The notes beneath the pieces were generated by a model. The model searched no databases. It was not told the origin of the DNA and was given only the letters and a program-made list of their open reading frames with translations. Source: Littorina saxatilis (Eukaryota > Mollusca > Gastropoda > Littorinimorpha > Littorinidae). From it: a stretch of 64,000 nt of DNA. Position 1 is the stretch's first letter, and every line of letters begins with the position of its first letter. The translations under genes and the position numbers were made by a program. The stretch is taken from contig NC_090252.1 of NCBI RefSeq assembly GCF_037325665.1, positions 54,554,806 through 54,618,805 on the forward strand, read 5' to 3'. Shown here piece after piece: positions 24,240 to 34,622 of the stretch.

Positions 24240-24540
24240 ATTATATCACATTTACGTATCATTACATGCTGCTTCTCTTGCAAAACTCGTAAAGCACTAC
24301 TACTATATTTTGCAGCTGATACTGGTAAAACGTTAATACTCTATGATTGTATTAAAACATTATTGTACATAATGCACTGGAAACATTTTCAAACATAATG
24401 TGGTTAACTTCTATTTCACCTCAATGAGCGAGGGCGGGATGAAAAAAAAAGTAGTTTAGCATTTCCTATTCTGTTACAGTGTTAAGATAAAGATCAATTC
24501 AATTCAATTTAATTCAATTCAATTCAATACAATCATCTCT
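24240..24540 (+). mobile_element. LINE-like 3' tail with (AATTC)n, copy 1
   Basis: ACATTTACGTATCATTACAT opens a block containing GAGCGAGGGCGGGATG and ending in AATTCAATTC repeats. It is about 85-90 percent identical by eye to 25321-25664. The GGGCGGGATG plus pentamer tail resembles non-LTR retrotransposon 3' ends. Confidence 0.55.
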
Positions 24541-24579
24541 CCCTCATTCTCGTTCTCATAAATAGGACTCAAACCATAC

Positions 24580-24885
24580 CGGCACGGTGGCCTAGTGGTA
24601 AGGCGTCCGCCCCGTGATCGGGAGGTCGTGGGTTCGAAACCCGGCCGGGTCATACCTAAGACTTTAAAATTGGCAATCTAGTGGCTGCTCCGCCTGGCGT
24701 CTGGCATTATGGGGTTAGTGCTAGGACTGGTTGGTCCGGTGTCAGAATAATGTGACTGGGTAAGACATGAAGCCTGTGCTGCGACTTCTGTCTTGTGTGT
24801 GGCGCACGTTATATGTCAAAGCAGCACCGCCCTGATATGGCCCTTCGTGGTCGGCTGGGCGTGAAGCAAACAAACAAACAAACAA
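24580..24885 (+). mobile_element. tRNA-derived SINE, family 3, with a (CAAA)n tail
   Basis: A box TGGCCTAGTGGTAAGGCG and B box GGGTTCGAAACCC are intact. The body reads ACCTAAGACTTTAAAATTGG, then a 3' domain TGATATGGCCCTTCGTGGTC and GGCTGGGCGTGAAGC followed by CAAACAAACAAAC. The same 3' domain, in antisense, ends the insertions at 29251 and 45033, so several retroposons share one 3' end, presumably that of a partner LINE. Confidence 0.8.
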
Positions 24886-25320
24886 GCACATTTCACTGCT
24901 GTACAGCATACATCGTCCCCAAATACCTGTGTCTGTGTGTCACCGACTTAGTTGCTCTGCAGAGTGTGTGTGTGTGTGTGTGTAATACTGCCTTGCTGCA
25001 GAGTTTGTGTTATACCGCTTTGCTCTGCTGAGTGTGTTTGTGTTAATTACGGTCTGTCTGTCTGTATATTCTTTTGTCTGTCCGTCTGTCACTCAAGGGT
25101 AAGGGGGTGTCCTTAACCTCTCCTTTGTTGTCTCGGTCTGTCTCTCTGTCTCTGTCTATCTGTCTATGTCGCTCTTTCTGACTCTCTCCCTCTCAGCGGA
25201 GATCAAAGCCAATGAAAAACACACATCTCTGAAGCAGTTTTAGCTTGTGCCTCCAAATGACTGCTGTACAACAACCAGACCCCATCTGACTGCTGTTTGG
25301 GAAACAGTCCCCAATTCATT
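24886..25320 (+). repeat. Unit of the local duplication cluster
   Basis: CATTTCACTGCTGTACAGCA, then CATCGTCCCCAAATACCTG and CACCGACTTAGTTGCTCTGC recur at 25778-25985. Shorter parts return at 27741, 28604 and 28828. The stretch at 25250-25320 has rearranged partial copies (GACTGCTGTACAACAACC). Confidence 0.6.
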
Positions 25321-25990
25321 GCTGTACACCATTTACGTATCATTACATGCTGTTTCTCTTTCGAAACTTGTAAAGCACTACTTCTATTTTGCAGCTGATA
25401 CTGGTAAAATGTTAATACACTATGATTGTATTGAAACATTATTGTACATAAAGCACTGGAACATTTTCAAACATAATGTGGTTAACTTCTATTTCAACTC
25501 AATGGGCGAGGGCGGGATGGAAAAAAAACATTTTAGCATTTCTTGTTCTGTTACAGTGTTAAGAGAAAGATAAATTCAATTCAATTTAATTCAATTCAAT
25601 TTAATACAACTCTCTCTCCCTCATTCTCATTCTCATAAATCAGACTCAAACCATCCGTTGTCAGGGTCGTGAATGCTAGCTACTGACTGGATTGGAAATA
25701 CTCTTATGTCGCCTAGCGCCATATGTAACTGATGAAACCATTCATAGCACAGCGCAGAGCTATCGGTTTTTGGACGTCCCCATTTCACTGCTATACAGCA
25801 AACATCGTCCCCAAATAACTGTGTCTGTGTGTCACCGACTTAGTTGCTCTGCAGAGTCTGTGTGTGTAATACTGCCTTGCTCTGCTGAGTTTGTGTGTTA
25901 TACCGCTTTGCTCTGCTGAGTGTGTGTGTTTGTGTTAATTACGGTCTGTCTGTATATTCTTTTGTCTGTCCGTCTGTCACTCAAGGGTAA
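25321..25990 (+). repeat. Second copy of the LINE tail plus TCCCCATTTCACTGC unit
   Basis: 25321-25664 repeats 24240-24578, and 25778-25990 repeats 24890-25090. Between them lies GTCGCCTAGCGCCATATGTA, which returns at 27672 and 28538. Copy 1 has a family-3 SINE where this copy has the GTCGCC segment. Confidence 0.65.
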
Positions 25991-25991
25991 A

Positions 25992-26540
25992 CCGGCACGA
26001 TTAGCTTAGTGGTAAGGCGTCCGCCCCGTGATCGGGAGGTCGTGGGTTTGAACCTCGGCCGGTGTCACGATTTCATCTTTCGCCTGTGTACATATTTCCC
26101 CCTCGATATTTACTCGAGACCGAAATGTTGTTTCCTGGTAAAATTAAGAAGAGAAATTATTTATGGACGAAAAGCATGTCAGTTTCTTGCATGTGAAAAA
26201 AATTGGTTGTGAAATTAAATAGATTTCACTCCCAAAATCGAATTCTTCGAAAACGTGTACCGAGTGGTTACGTCCCTTGAGTAAGAAGGGAAACATTTTA
26301 GGATGAATCAAATTTCTAAGTTAAATAAAATAATTGGTTGGACAAATTTGGCCCCATGAATGTAAGGTACACAAGGTCGCTCATCAGTACTATCGAAGGG
26401 TGTTTTTTTTGTTCAGTGTAAAGTTTATACTAGATCAACGAGGCCGAAAATCGAAATATCAACACGGCGAAAGATGAAAACGTCACACCGGGTCATACCT
26501 AAGACTTTAAAATTGGAAATCTAGTGGCTGATCCACATCC
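25992..26540 (+). mobile_element. Family-3 SINE split by a MITE
   Basis: The SINE head occupies 25992-26062 (TAGCTTAGTGGTAAGGCG, GGGTTTGAACC). The body resumes at 26488 with CCGGGTCATACCTAAGAC. CCGG is present once in the intact SINE at 24580 and flanks the insert on both sides here, as a 4-bp target duplication. Confidence 0.75.
26063..26487. mobile_element. 425-bp MITE with CCGG target duplication
   Basis: TGTCACGATTTCATCTTTCG at the left is matched by the complement of CGAAAGATGAAAACGTCACA at the right, about 22 bp with two mismatches. The interior is AT-rich and non-coding. The insertion into the SINE dates it as younger than that SINE. Confidence 0.75.
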
Positions 26541-26930
26541 CATTTTGGTGCAATCCCATTTTGCCGCCGTCCCATTTTTTTCCCTATCCCATTTTCGCGA
26601 CATTTCACAAGCCAAGCGTCATTTTATAACATTTATAATTGTGGATGATTAATGAGATGAGGATGATTATAATGATGATGCTATGGATTTCCAATTTGGA
26701 TTGAGACTACGTGACAGGGCATTTTACTAACATGTCATAACAATAGCGCGACATCCCATTTTGACACCATATCCCATTTGGCCGCCATGCCGTTTCACCG
26801 TATTCCATTTATCCCCCATCCCATTGTCGCGACATTTCACAAGCCAAGCGTCATTTTACTACCGTGTCATAACAATAGCACGTCATCCCATTTTGACACC
26901 ATCCCATTTGGCCGCCATCACATTTTTTAT
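26535..26930 (+). repeat. CCCATTTT minisatellite, forward block
   Basis: Short phrases such as ATCCCATTTTG, GCCGCCAT, CGCGACATTTCACAAGCCAA and GCGTCATTTTACTA recur in irregular order. These are the complements of the 117-bp units downstream, but with a non-repetitive island at 26635-26715. Confidence 0.7.
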
Positions 26931-26998
26931 TTATTCTTCTTGCCAAGCCTCACTATACTACTATACTGCGTTATTCAACTAGGAAGACATTCCGTTTA

Positions 26999-27425
26999 GG
27001 CCAAATTCCATTTTTGCCACAATCCAAAATGTCGCGAAATAGAGATGGCGGCAAAATGGGATGACGGCAAAACGGCATGGCGACAAAATGGAATGTGGCG
27101 CTAGTGGTTTGACACGGTGGTAAAATGACACATGGCCTATGAAATGTCGCAAAAATGGGATGGGGGCAAAATGGGATAACGGCGAAACGGGATTGCGCCA
27201 AAATGGGAAGTGGAGCTAATGGTACATGACATGGTGGTAAAATGACACTTGGCCTGTAAAATGTCGCAAAAATGGGATGGGGGCGAAATGGGCTAACGGC
27301 CAAACGGGATTGCGCCAAAATAGGATGTGGGGCTATTGGTACATGATATGGTGGTAAAATGACACTAGGCCTGAGAAATGTCGCCAAAATGGGATGGGGG
27401 CGAATTGGGATAACGGCGAAACAGG
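26999..27425 (-). repeat. 117-bp minisatellite, reverse block 1
   Basis: About 3.5 units run AAAATGACACTTGGCCTGTA, AATGTCGCAAAAATGGGATG, GGGCGAAATGGG, GGGATTGCGCCAAAATGGGA, then GGTACATGACATGGTGGT. The period is 117 bases (units begin near 27122, 27239 and 27355). Because 117 is 39 codons, a proline-rich minus frame stays open through the block; this alone is no evidence of coding. Confidence 0.75.
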
Positions 27426-27435
27426 ACTAATAGAT

Positions 27436-27588
27436 CCCTTGACTTGGGGTAGTGCGACTCTGTCACTGCTAGCTTTCCACTCGGAGGAAGCGACCGGAAT
27501 TTCCCAACGATGGGACATCCTAGTAATTAATTTTTTTTTTTTTTAATTCCTAAAATTAACAGAGTCGCGCTACCCCAAAAGTCAAGGA
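27436..27588. mobile_element. 153-bp palindromic element holding a SINE 3' piece, copy 1
   Basis: CCCTTGACTTGGGGTAGTGC at the left pairs with GCGCTACCCCAAAAGTCAAG at the right. The centre reads CACTGCTAGCTTTCCACTCG, then GAAGCGACCGGAATTTCCCA, which is the 3' segment of the family-2 SINE seen at 9585. It is part of the larger duplicated unit. Confidence 0.7.
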
Positions 27589-27869
27589 ATTTCGTGTTTG
27601 TCCCTTGACTTTGGAGATGACAAGAAAATATCGGGCGCAAAAACGTGATTTGTAAAATTTTTCACAACATATGTCGCCTAGCGCCATGTATGTGATGAAA
27701 CCATTCATATAGCTCTGCGGGAGCTCTGCACTTTTGGACGTCCCCATTTCACTGCTGTACAGCAAACATCGTCCCCAAATACCTGTTTGTTTCTAAAAAA
27801 ATCACGCTGGAGGTTGCATTTTATGTAATAACCTCCTGAAATGAGTTTTGACACTTTAGAATGGCATGT
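27589..27869. repeat. Rest of duplicated unit 1
   Basis: This contains GTCGCCTAGCGCCATGTATG, CATTTCACTGCTGTACAGCA and AATCACGCTGGAGGTTGCAT, ending in ACACTTTAGAATGGCAT. It recurs nearly unchanged at 28455-28732. Confidence 0.75.
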
Positions 27870-28290
27870 AAAATGACACATGGCCTATGAAATGTCGCAA
27901 AAATGGGATGGGGGCAAAATGGGATAACGGCCAAACGGGATTGCGCCAAAATGGGACGTGGAGCTAATGGTACATGACATGGTGGTAAAATGACACTTGG
28001 CCTGTAAAATGTCGCAAAAATGGGATGGGGGCGAAATGGGCTAACGGCCAAAGGGGATTGCGCCAAAATGGGACGTGGAGCTAATGGTACATGACATGGT
28101 GGTAAAATGACACTTGGCCTGTAAAATGTCGCCAAAATGGGATGGGGCGAAATGGGTTAACGGCGAAACGGGATTGCGCCAAAATGGGATGTGGAGCTAA
28201 TGGTACATGATATGGTGGTAAAATGACACTTGGCCTGAGAAATGTCGCCAAAATGGTATGGGGGCGAATTGGGATAACGGCGAAACAGGA
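27870..28290 (-). repeat. 117-bp minisatellite, reverse block 2
   Basis: Four units of the same 117-bp repeat (near 27870, 27988, 28103 and 28221). They belong to the second copy of a segmental tandem duplication with an offset of about 866 bases. Confidence 0.75.
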
Positions 28291-29060
28291 CTAATAGATC
28301 CCTTGACTTGGGGTAGTGCGACTCTGTCACTGCTAGCTTTCCACTCGGAGGAAGCGACCGGAATTTCCCAACGATGGGGCATCCTAGTAATGAATTTTTT
28401 TTTTTTTTTAATTCTTAAAATTAACAGAGTCGCGCTACCCCAAAAGTCAAGGAATTTCGTGTTTGTCCCTTGACTTTGGAGATGACAAAAAAATATCGGG
28501 CGCAAAAACGTGATTTGTAAAATGTTTCACAACATATGTCGCCTAGCGCCATGTATGTGATGAAACCATTCATATAGCTCTGCGGGAGCTCTGCACTTTT
28601 GGACGTCCCCATTTCACTGCTGTACAGCAAACATCGTCCCCAAATACCTGTTTGTTTCTAAAAAATCACGCTGGAGGTTGCATTTTATGTAATAACCTCC
28701 TGAAATGAGTTTTGACACTTTAGAATGGCATTTAACGCTCATTGAAGTTTTAACAAACTTTCTAACACCTAAAACATTCATAGCACCGATAACGTAATTC
28801 TAGCTCTGCACTTTGTGTACACATACGTCCCCATTTCACTGCTGTACAGCAAACATCGTCCCCAAATGTCTGTTTTTCTAAAAATCACGCTGGAGGTTGC
28901 ATTTTATGTAATAACCTCCTGAAATGAGTTTTCACACTTTAAAATGGCATTTAACGCTCATTGAAGTTTTAAGAAACTTTCTAACACTTAAAACAAAAGA
29001 GACCCCAAATGCCTGTGTTTTGAGCAAGATGGCATTTTGATACACAGCCGACCCCAAATG
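28291..29060. repeat. Duplicated unit 2 and shortened unit 3
   Basis: 28226-28732 repeats 27360-27867, including the 153-bp palindrome (28302-28455). 28733-28990 then repeats the last third twice: GCTCATTGAAGTTTTAA occurs at 28738 and 28958, and AATCACGCTGGAGGTTGCAT at 28664 and 28883. The array decays by 29060. Confidence 0.75.
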
Positions 29061-29077
29061 ACTGTAAAACCACCTAT

Positions 29078-30334
29078 GTGTGTGTGTGTGTGTGTGTGTA
29101 GAGCGATTCAGACCAAACTACTGGACCGATCTTTATGAAATTTGACATGAAAGTTCCTTGGTATGATATCCCCATACATTTTTTTCATTTTTTAGATAAA
29201 TGTCTTTGATGACGTCATATCCGGCTTTTCGTGAAAGTTGAGGCGGCACTTTTTGTGTATTTGTTGCTTAACGTCCAGCCGACTACGCAGAGCCATATCA
29301 GGACGAGGAAGGGGGGATGGAGGGGGCCACTTGTCAAGCGATTCCTGTTTACAAATGCACTAACCCATTACTTGTGTCCCAGCAGGTTTTAGTAAAACTA
29401 AATTAATACCTACTGGAAGATTACCAGTTTCCAGTATGTTAAAATAGGCTTAACCTATCTACTGCTGGACTTACATCAGAACACTAACAGATTAAACTAT
29501 ACATGAATCGCGAGACAAGCGGCAAGAGAAGAGATTTTTGGAAAAAAATACAGGTGAATGAGCAAGAAGGCAGAAAAAAGAAAAGAATTCATGAAGAAAA
29601 AGAGAGCATGACAGGAAAGAGGAACCAAAAATCTACCTAACAGCAAACTAGAAAGCTCCTGCGGTTCCAAAAACAGGAGGGGCTTTTTAATTTCATAACC
29701 GCAGTGCCCCACAGCGGGATGAGGCGGCACTGTCACGCCCTCATTTTTCAACCAAATTGGTTGAAATTTTGGTCAAGTATTGTTCGACGAAGCCCGGACT
29801 TCGGTATTGCATTTCAGCGTGGTGGCTTAAAAATTAATTAATGACTTTGGTCATTAAAAATCTGAAAATTGTAAAAAAAATATTTCTTTTATAAAACGAT
29901 CCAAATTTACGTTCATCTTATTCTCCATCATTTTTGGATTCCAAAAACATATAAATATGTTATATTTGGAATAAAAACAAGCTCTGAACATAATATATAA
30001 AAATTATGTTCAAAATTAACTTGTCGAAATCAATTTCAAAACACTTTCATCTTATTTCTTGTTGGTTCCTGATTCCAAAAACATATAGATATGATATGTT
30101 TGGATTAAAAACACGCTCAGAAAGTTAAAACGAAGAGAGGTACAGAAAAGCGTGCTATCCTTCTTAGCGCAACTACTACCCCGCTCTTCTTGTCAATGTC
30201 ACTGCCTTTGCCATGAGCGGTGGACTGACGATGCTACGAGTATACGGTCTTACTGCGTTGCATTGCGTTCCGTTTAATTCTGTGAGTTCGACAGCTACTT
30301 GACTAAATGTTGTATTTTTGCCTTACGCGACTTG
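29078..30334 (+). mobile_element. Element C, copy 4, carrying a retroposon
   Basis: It begins in (TG)n at 29078-29098 with TAGAGCGATTCAGACCAAAC. It is split at 29251-29720 by a retroposon, resumes with GACAGTG as reverse complement of the GCCGCCTC block, and ends GCCTTACGCGACTTG before TT. The two ~90-bp units lie at about 29940 and 30075. Confidence 0.8.
29251..29720 (-). mobile_element. 470-bp retroposon with an 11-bp target duplication
   Basis: GAGGCGGCACT stands at 29240-29250 and again at 29721-29731. On the minus strand the insert begins ATCCCGCTGTGGGGCACTGC and ends CTGATATGGCTCTGCGTAGT, CGGCTGGACGTTAAGCAACA and an A-rich tail. That is the 3' domain of the family-3 SINE. The head does not look tRNA-like. 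The clean duplication marks it as younger than element C copy 4. Confidence 0.85.
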
Positions 30335-30535
30335 TTCTTTGTTATAGAAGAAATAAACGATTGGAAGCGATCGATTTGATACTGCAGCAGACGATGCTTT
30401 GGCAGTCTGTAACACGCTGCAGTGTTCGCTCGAATATATGTCTTGCATTTCTTTATTTGTCTTTTTCTTAATGGAGATGATCTTGTTGACTACTTTTCGT
30501 GGAATGCGCAAGAGGATGATGATCAGCAGTAGCTA
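30335..30535 (+). pseudogene. 3' end of a first copy of gene family U (U1)
   Basis: The frame LNGDDLVDYFSWNAQEDDDQ ends in a stop at about 30533. The same stretch, decayed, recurs at 34537-34622 at the end of U2. The upstream remainder of U1 is replaced by element C copy 4. The acidic tail type is common at the C-terminus of this repetitive family, whose biochemical role is unknown to me. Confidence 0.45.
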
Positions 30536-30785
30536 AATATCTGTATTTTACTGTAAATAGGACCGAATTGTTTCAGGCGACCTTCACCTTCACGCCGGCG
30601 CTAATGTTTTTAGGTCACAAGTATGGCTCGCGAAACAGATCTAAAGTTGCTGAGACAGTGTTGTGTATAAAATAGATTCACCGTAAAAAAGACATTATTT
30701 AACTTCTTATGATCAAACCATGAGGCAATTTAGTTACATGTATACTCTAACATTGCTGAGAACTTGGCGTGTGAGTCTGTGTGTG

Positions 30786-30868
<83 letters not shown>

Positions 30869-30945
30869 CCCGCCAGATTAAATGTCTAAAATGATATAAC
30901 ACAAAATGACTAATGCTCAGTTTAATATAATCTGCAGGTTTTTAT
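30536..30945. other. Spacer with a (TG)n run
   Basis: No gene. (TG)n occupies about 30776-30863. The spacer separates U1 from element A copy 3. Confidence 0.6.
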
Positions 30946-31745
30946 TGACTCACATGCGAAGCAAAAGTGAGTCTATGTACTCACCCGAGTCGTCCGTTTG
31001 TCCGTCCGTCCGTCCGTCCGTCCGTCCGTCCGGCCGGAAAACTTTAACGTTGGATATTTCTTGGACACTATTCAGTCTATCAGTACCAAATTTGGCAAGA
31101 TGGTGAATGATGACAAGGCCCCAAAAAACATACATAGCATCTTGACCTTGCTTCAAGGTCAAGGTCGCAGGGGCCATAAATGTTGTCTAAAAAACAGCTA
31201 TTTTTCACATTTTTCCCATTTTCTCTGAAGTTTTTGAGATTCAATACCTCACCTATATTTGATATATAGGGCAAAGTAAGCCCCATCTTTTGATACCAGT
31301 TTGGTTTACCTTGCTTCAAGGTCAAGGTCACAGGAGCTCTTCAAAGTTGGATTGTATACATATTTTGAAGTGACCTTGACCCTGAACTATGGAAGATAAC
31401 TGTTTCAAACTTAAAGATTATGTGGGGCACATGTTATGCTTTCATCATGAGACACATTTGGTCACATATGATCAAGGTCAAGGTCACTTTGACCCTTATG
31501 AAATGTGACCAAAATAAGGTAGTGAACCACTAAAAGTGACCATATCTCATGGTAGAAAGAGCCAATAAGCACCATTGTACTTCCTATGTCTTGAATTAAC
31601 AGCTTTGTGTTGCATGACCTTGGATGACCTTGACCTTGGGTCAAGGTCACATGTATTTTGGTAGGAAAAATGTGTAAAGCAGTTCTTAGTGTATGATGTC
31701 ATTTCAAGGTCAAGCATGTGAGTCGTATGGGCTTTGCCCTTCTTG
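30946..31745 (+). mobile_element. Element A, copy 3
   Basis: It starts TGACTCACATGCGAAGC after a T, has (CCGT)n at 30990-31035, and carries the same TCAAGGTCA series in the opposite strand to copies 1 and 2. It ends GGGC-TTT-GCCC-TTCTTG followed by TT. It lies immediately upstream of the first codons of U2. Confidence 0.8.
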
Positions 31746-31761
31746 TTCCAATTACCAAACC

Positions 31762-33950
31762 ATGTGTGTTTTGTGTGGTGATCCGCTTAACCTTGGCGGG
31801 AAGACTGTTGTGCCAACAGACAGAGGAAGAGATACCATAAACAAGGCTAGTCTGGAACGTGGTGATGCCGTTTGTCTATCAGAAGGTGAAGCAGTGCACG
31901 AGGTGTGTCGCCGTAATGACACGTAACATTCAGAGTGTTTTGAAGAAGAAAGAAGAAAAAGAGAACTCTTTATCAAATTGTTGCACAGAATTTGCGCTCA
32001 CAGAAAGAATGTTTTGACTTTGCTAAATGTTGCCTTTTTTGCGGTAAAGGAAGCAAAACTTGACTCGCGCTCTGGTCCCAAAGACCCAGTTAGGACACAT
32101 GACTTTGAACGCACATTGTTCAAGTTTGTTATCAGCGCGATGATGAATGGGCAGACACGGTACGAAGCAGACTGGAGTTTGTATCAGATTTGCCAGCTGC
32201 TGACACAATCTACCATGTAGTCTTTGCTTTCGGAGCAGGAAAAGACCACCACAGTTTACTCCGTCGCATCAAGGCAACAAACAGGTGAAACTTGGTCGAC
32301 CAAAAGACGAGAGGAAAGCTGAAGCGTTAGAGAAAGTTGCTACCTTTCTGGTTCAAAATAACAAAGAACAGATCACAGTGAACGACCTGATTATCAAAAT
32401 GAAGGAGTTTATAGATGATACTTATAGCCATCCAACGATGAAGCTAGAACTACAAACTTATTTTGGTGAGCAGCTCATCGTCACGGAAGTGAACGGCAAG
32501 TCAAATTAATGTTGTAACATTCAGGAAGACAAGCCTCTTCAATTCTGCATAACTGTTATACAAAAAAGGTCAAAGATGAGGATGCACAGAAGGATCTGAT
32601 TCTCAAAACCGCTGCAGACCGGCTAAAGAGTGACATAAGAGCAGTGCCGACATCCCGTGCAATGTACCCCAGTGATGATGACATTCCATCGCGTGGCGCC
32701 AACTTAGAGTTTGTTCCAAAGTCCTTACTAGGCTTCTTCTTGAAAACATCTTCAGTGGAAAGGAAACCAGCGTGAAAGTCTCATCGATTGGACAGGCAAT
32801 TATGCAGGCATCTCGCCCACGATTGTTGCTGTGTCCCCTACAAATCGGACTAGCTGTGCAAATGCATCACTGTTTTGATTCAAAGTTTCTCATTGACACA
32901 TTGTATTCTCTGGGATTCTGTTCATCGTACAAGGAGGTTCTGACCTATGAAATGAATGCTGCCGTTTCAGAAAACAACGTTGCGTTTCAAGTTGATGGCC
33001 ACTTTACACAGTATGTTGCAGACAACCTCGACCACAACACAGCAACACTTGACTGGTGCAACACATTTCATGGGATGGGAATGATCGCCACTGTCACTCC
33101 CACCATCGGGAAAACAGACAGGATCAGAAGAAGAACTGACGTCAAGCCAGAAGAAATAGTGAAAAGGGCGAAAGTTGACATCCAGTACTACAACAGACAA
33201 GCGTGTGATGGCCTGCTGAAGCTGACATTTGAACATCTTGAAAACTTATTTGTAGGAGACGTAACATCAAAGGTGGATCTGCTGTGGAAAGCTTGCTGGC
33301 TGTTGCAACCCAACAGAACTTCTTGGTCTGGTTTCATGCAAGCCATCCACAAGGGAAGCTATCCAGGACTGTCTTCCATAGTATTTATGCCGATAATTGA
33401 CTTGAATCCCAACGACACCACGTGCATATTTTCTACCCACGACACCTGTGTTGACATTTGACCAACCCTTATGGTGGAAAGCTCTTGGCATCATCTCCAG
33501 TGTGCCAGATGGCAGCGACCTTAAACACACCGTCCTTCGCCTTGGACCTTTCCATCTGGAAATTAGTTTCCTGGAGTTTATTGGCCACCTGATTGAAGAA
33601 ACGGGTCTTCATGAAAAGCTGTCCACTGTGTACGCACCAAACGCAGCGAGCAACATGCGTCAAGGGAAAGCTGTGCTGCGGGGTGCCGTTCGAGGACACA
33701 TACTTGTTGACGCAGCACTTAGCATGCTGTTGCTGTCTGACACATTCCGTGTGACACTGCCCAAAAGTGACACAGAAAAGAATAGAGATGAAAACACGCA
33801 AGATGACCAGACAGGAACACTTTCGACCCCTTACGAGTCTGAACTCAATGTGAACCAAGTTGACGCACTGAGCATAAAAAAGGACACTGATGTGCAGCTT
33901 CACGGTGATCTAGAGTTAGAACCAGTTTCCCAGCTCCCCTCTGTTCTTTT
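31762..33950 (+). pseudogene. Gene family U, copy 2, broken: repetitive animal family of unknown function
   Basis: In order, the frames give a CVLCGDPLNLGG zinc-knuckle-like start, a KASLERGD / VHEVCRRNDT stretch, FVSDLPAADTIYH, VKLGRPKDERKAEALEKVAT, LIVTEVNGKSN, SIGQAIMQASRPRLLLCPLQ, MHHCFDSKFLIDTLYSLGFC, NTFHGMGMIATVTPTIGK, then FDQPLWWKALGII and VLRLGPFHLEISFLEFIGHL. I recognise this order from a family that is highly repeated in mollusc, cnidarian and other animal genomes. No function is established to my knowledge. CxxC pairs suggest metal binding at the N-terminus. The copy has several breaks and is not expected to make a protein. Whether the family is host-derived or mobile is open. 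It is truncated at the 3' side by element B. Confidence 0.6.
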
Positions 33951-33959
33951 TTGGGTTTT

Positions 33960-34534
33960 TGAGTCACTTGAGAAAAAGTGACTCTATGTAATCGGTCAGT
34001 GTTAGTCTGTCCGGCCGGCCGGCCGGCCGTCCGGCCGTCCGGCCGTCCGTAGACACCACCTTAACGTTGGACTTTTCTCGGAAACTATCAAAGCGATCGG
34101 GCTCATATTTTGTTTAGTCGTGACCTCCAATGACCTCTACACTTTAACGATGGTTTCGTTGACCTTTGACCTTTTTCAAGGTCACAGGTCAGCGTCAAAG
34201 GAAAAATTAGACATTTTATATATTTGACAAAGTTCATCGGATGTGATTGAAACTTTGTAGGATTATTCTTTACATCAAAGTATTTACATCTGTAGCCTTT
34301 TACGAACGTTATCAGAAAAACAAGGGAGATAACTAGCCTTTTCTGTTCGGCAACACACAACTTAACGTTGGGCTTTTCTCGGAAACTATAAAAGTGACCG
34401 GGCTCAAATTTTATGTGAACGTGACTCCCAGTGACCGCTACACTTTGACGTCTGCTTTGGTGACATTTGACCTTTTTCAAGGTCATACTATTCAGAACTG
34501 CGAAAGTGACTCGATCGAGCGTTTGCTCTTCTTG
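33960..34534 (+). mobile_element. Element B (Helentron-like relative of A)
   Basis: It starts TGAGTCACTTGAGAAAAAGT after a T, has a CCGG/GTCC run at 34010-34050, and ends GAGCGTTTGCTC (a GAGC-GCTC hairpin) then TTCTTG followed by TT. Layout and end sequence match element A, but the body differs. It contains a TGACCTTTGACCT direct repeat with one spacer base at 34160-34172 and TTCAAGGTCA copies at 34175 and 34475. ACCTTAACGTTGGACTTTTC recurs in variant form at 34360, so the body is itself an internal duplication. Confidence 0.7.
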
Positions 34535-34536
34535 TT

Positions 34537-34622
34537 TTCTTAATGAAGAGGATCTTATATATTGACTACTTTTTTTGGAATGCCCAAGAGGATGATGATC
34601 AGCAGTAGATAAAGATCTGTAA
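34537..34622 (+). pseudogene. 3' remnant of U2 beyond element B
   Basis: AGGATGATGATCAGCAGTAG and flanks repeat the U1 end at 30470-30545, with small insertions and substitutions. It shows that element B landed inside the U2 unit. Confidence 0.45.

Noticed and set aside
26971-27387. 138-codon proline-rich minus frame
   Set aside because: It follows the 117-bp minisatellite exactly and has no independent coding evidence.
32967-33903. Minus-strand frames at 32967-33236, 33267-33530 and 33469-33903
   Set aside because: They are shadows of the family U reading frames on the plus strand.
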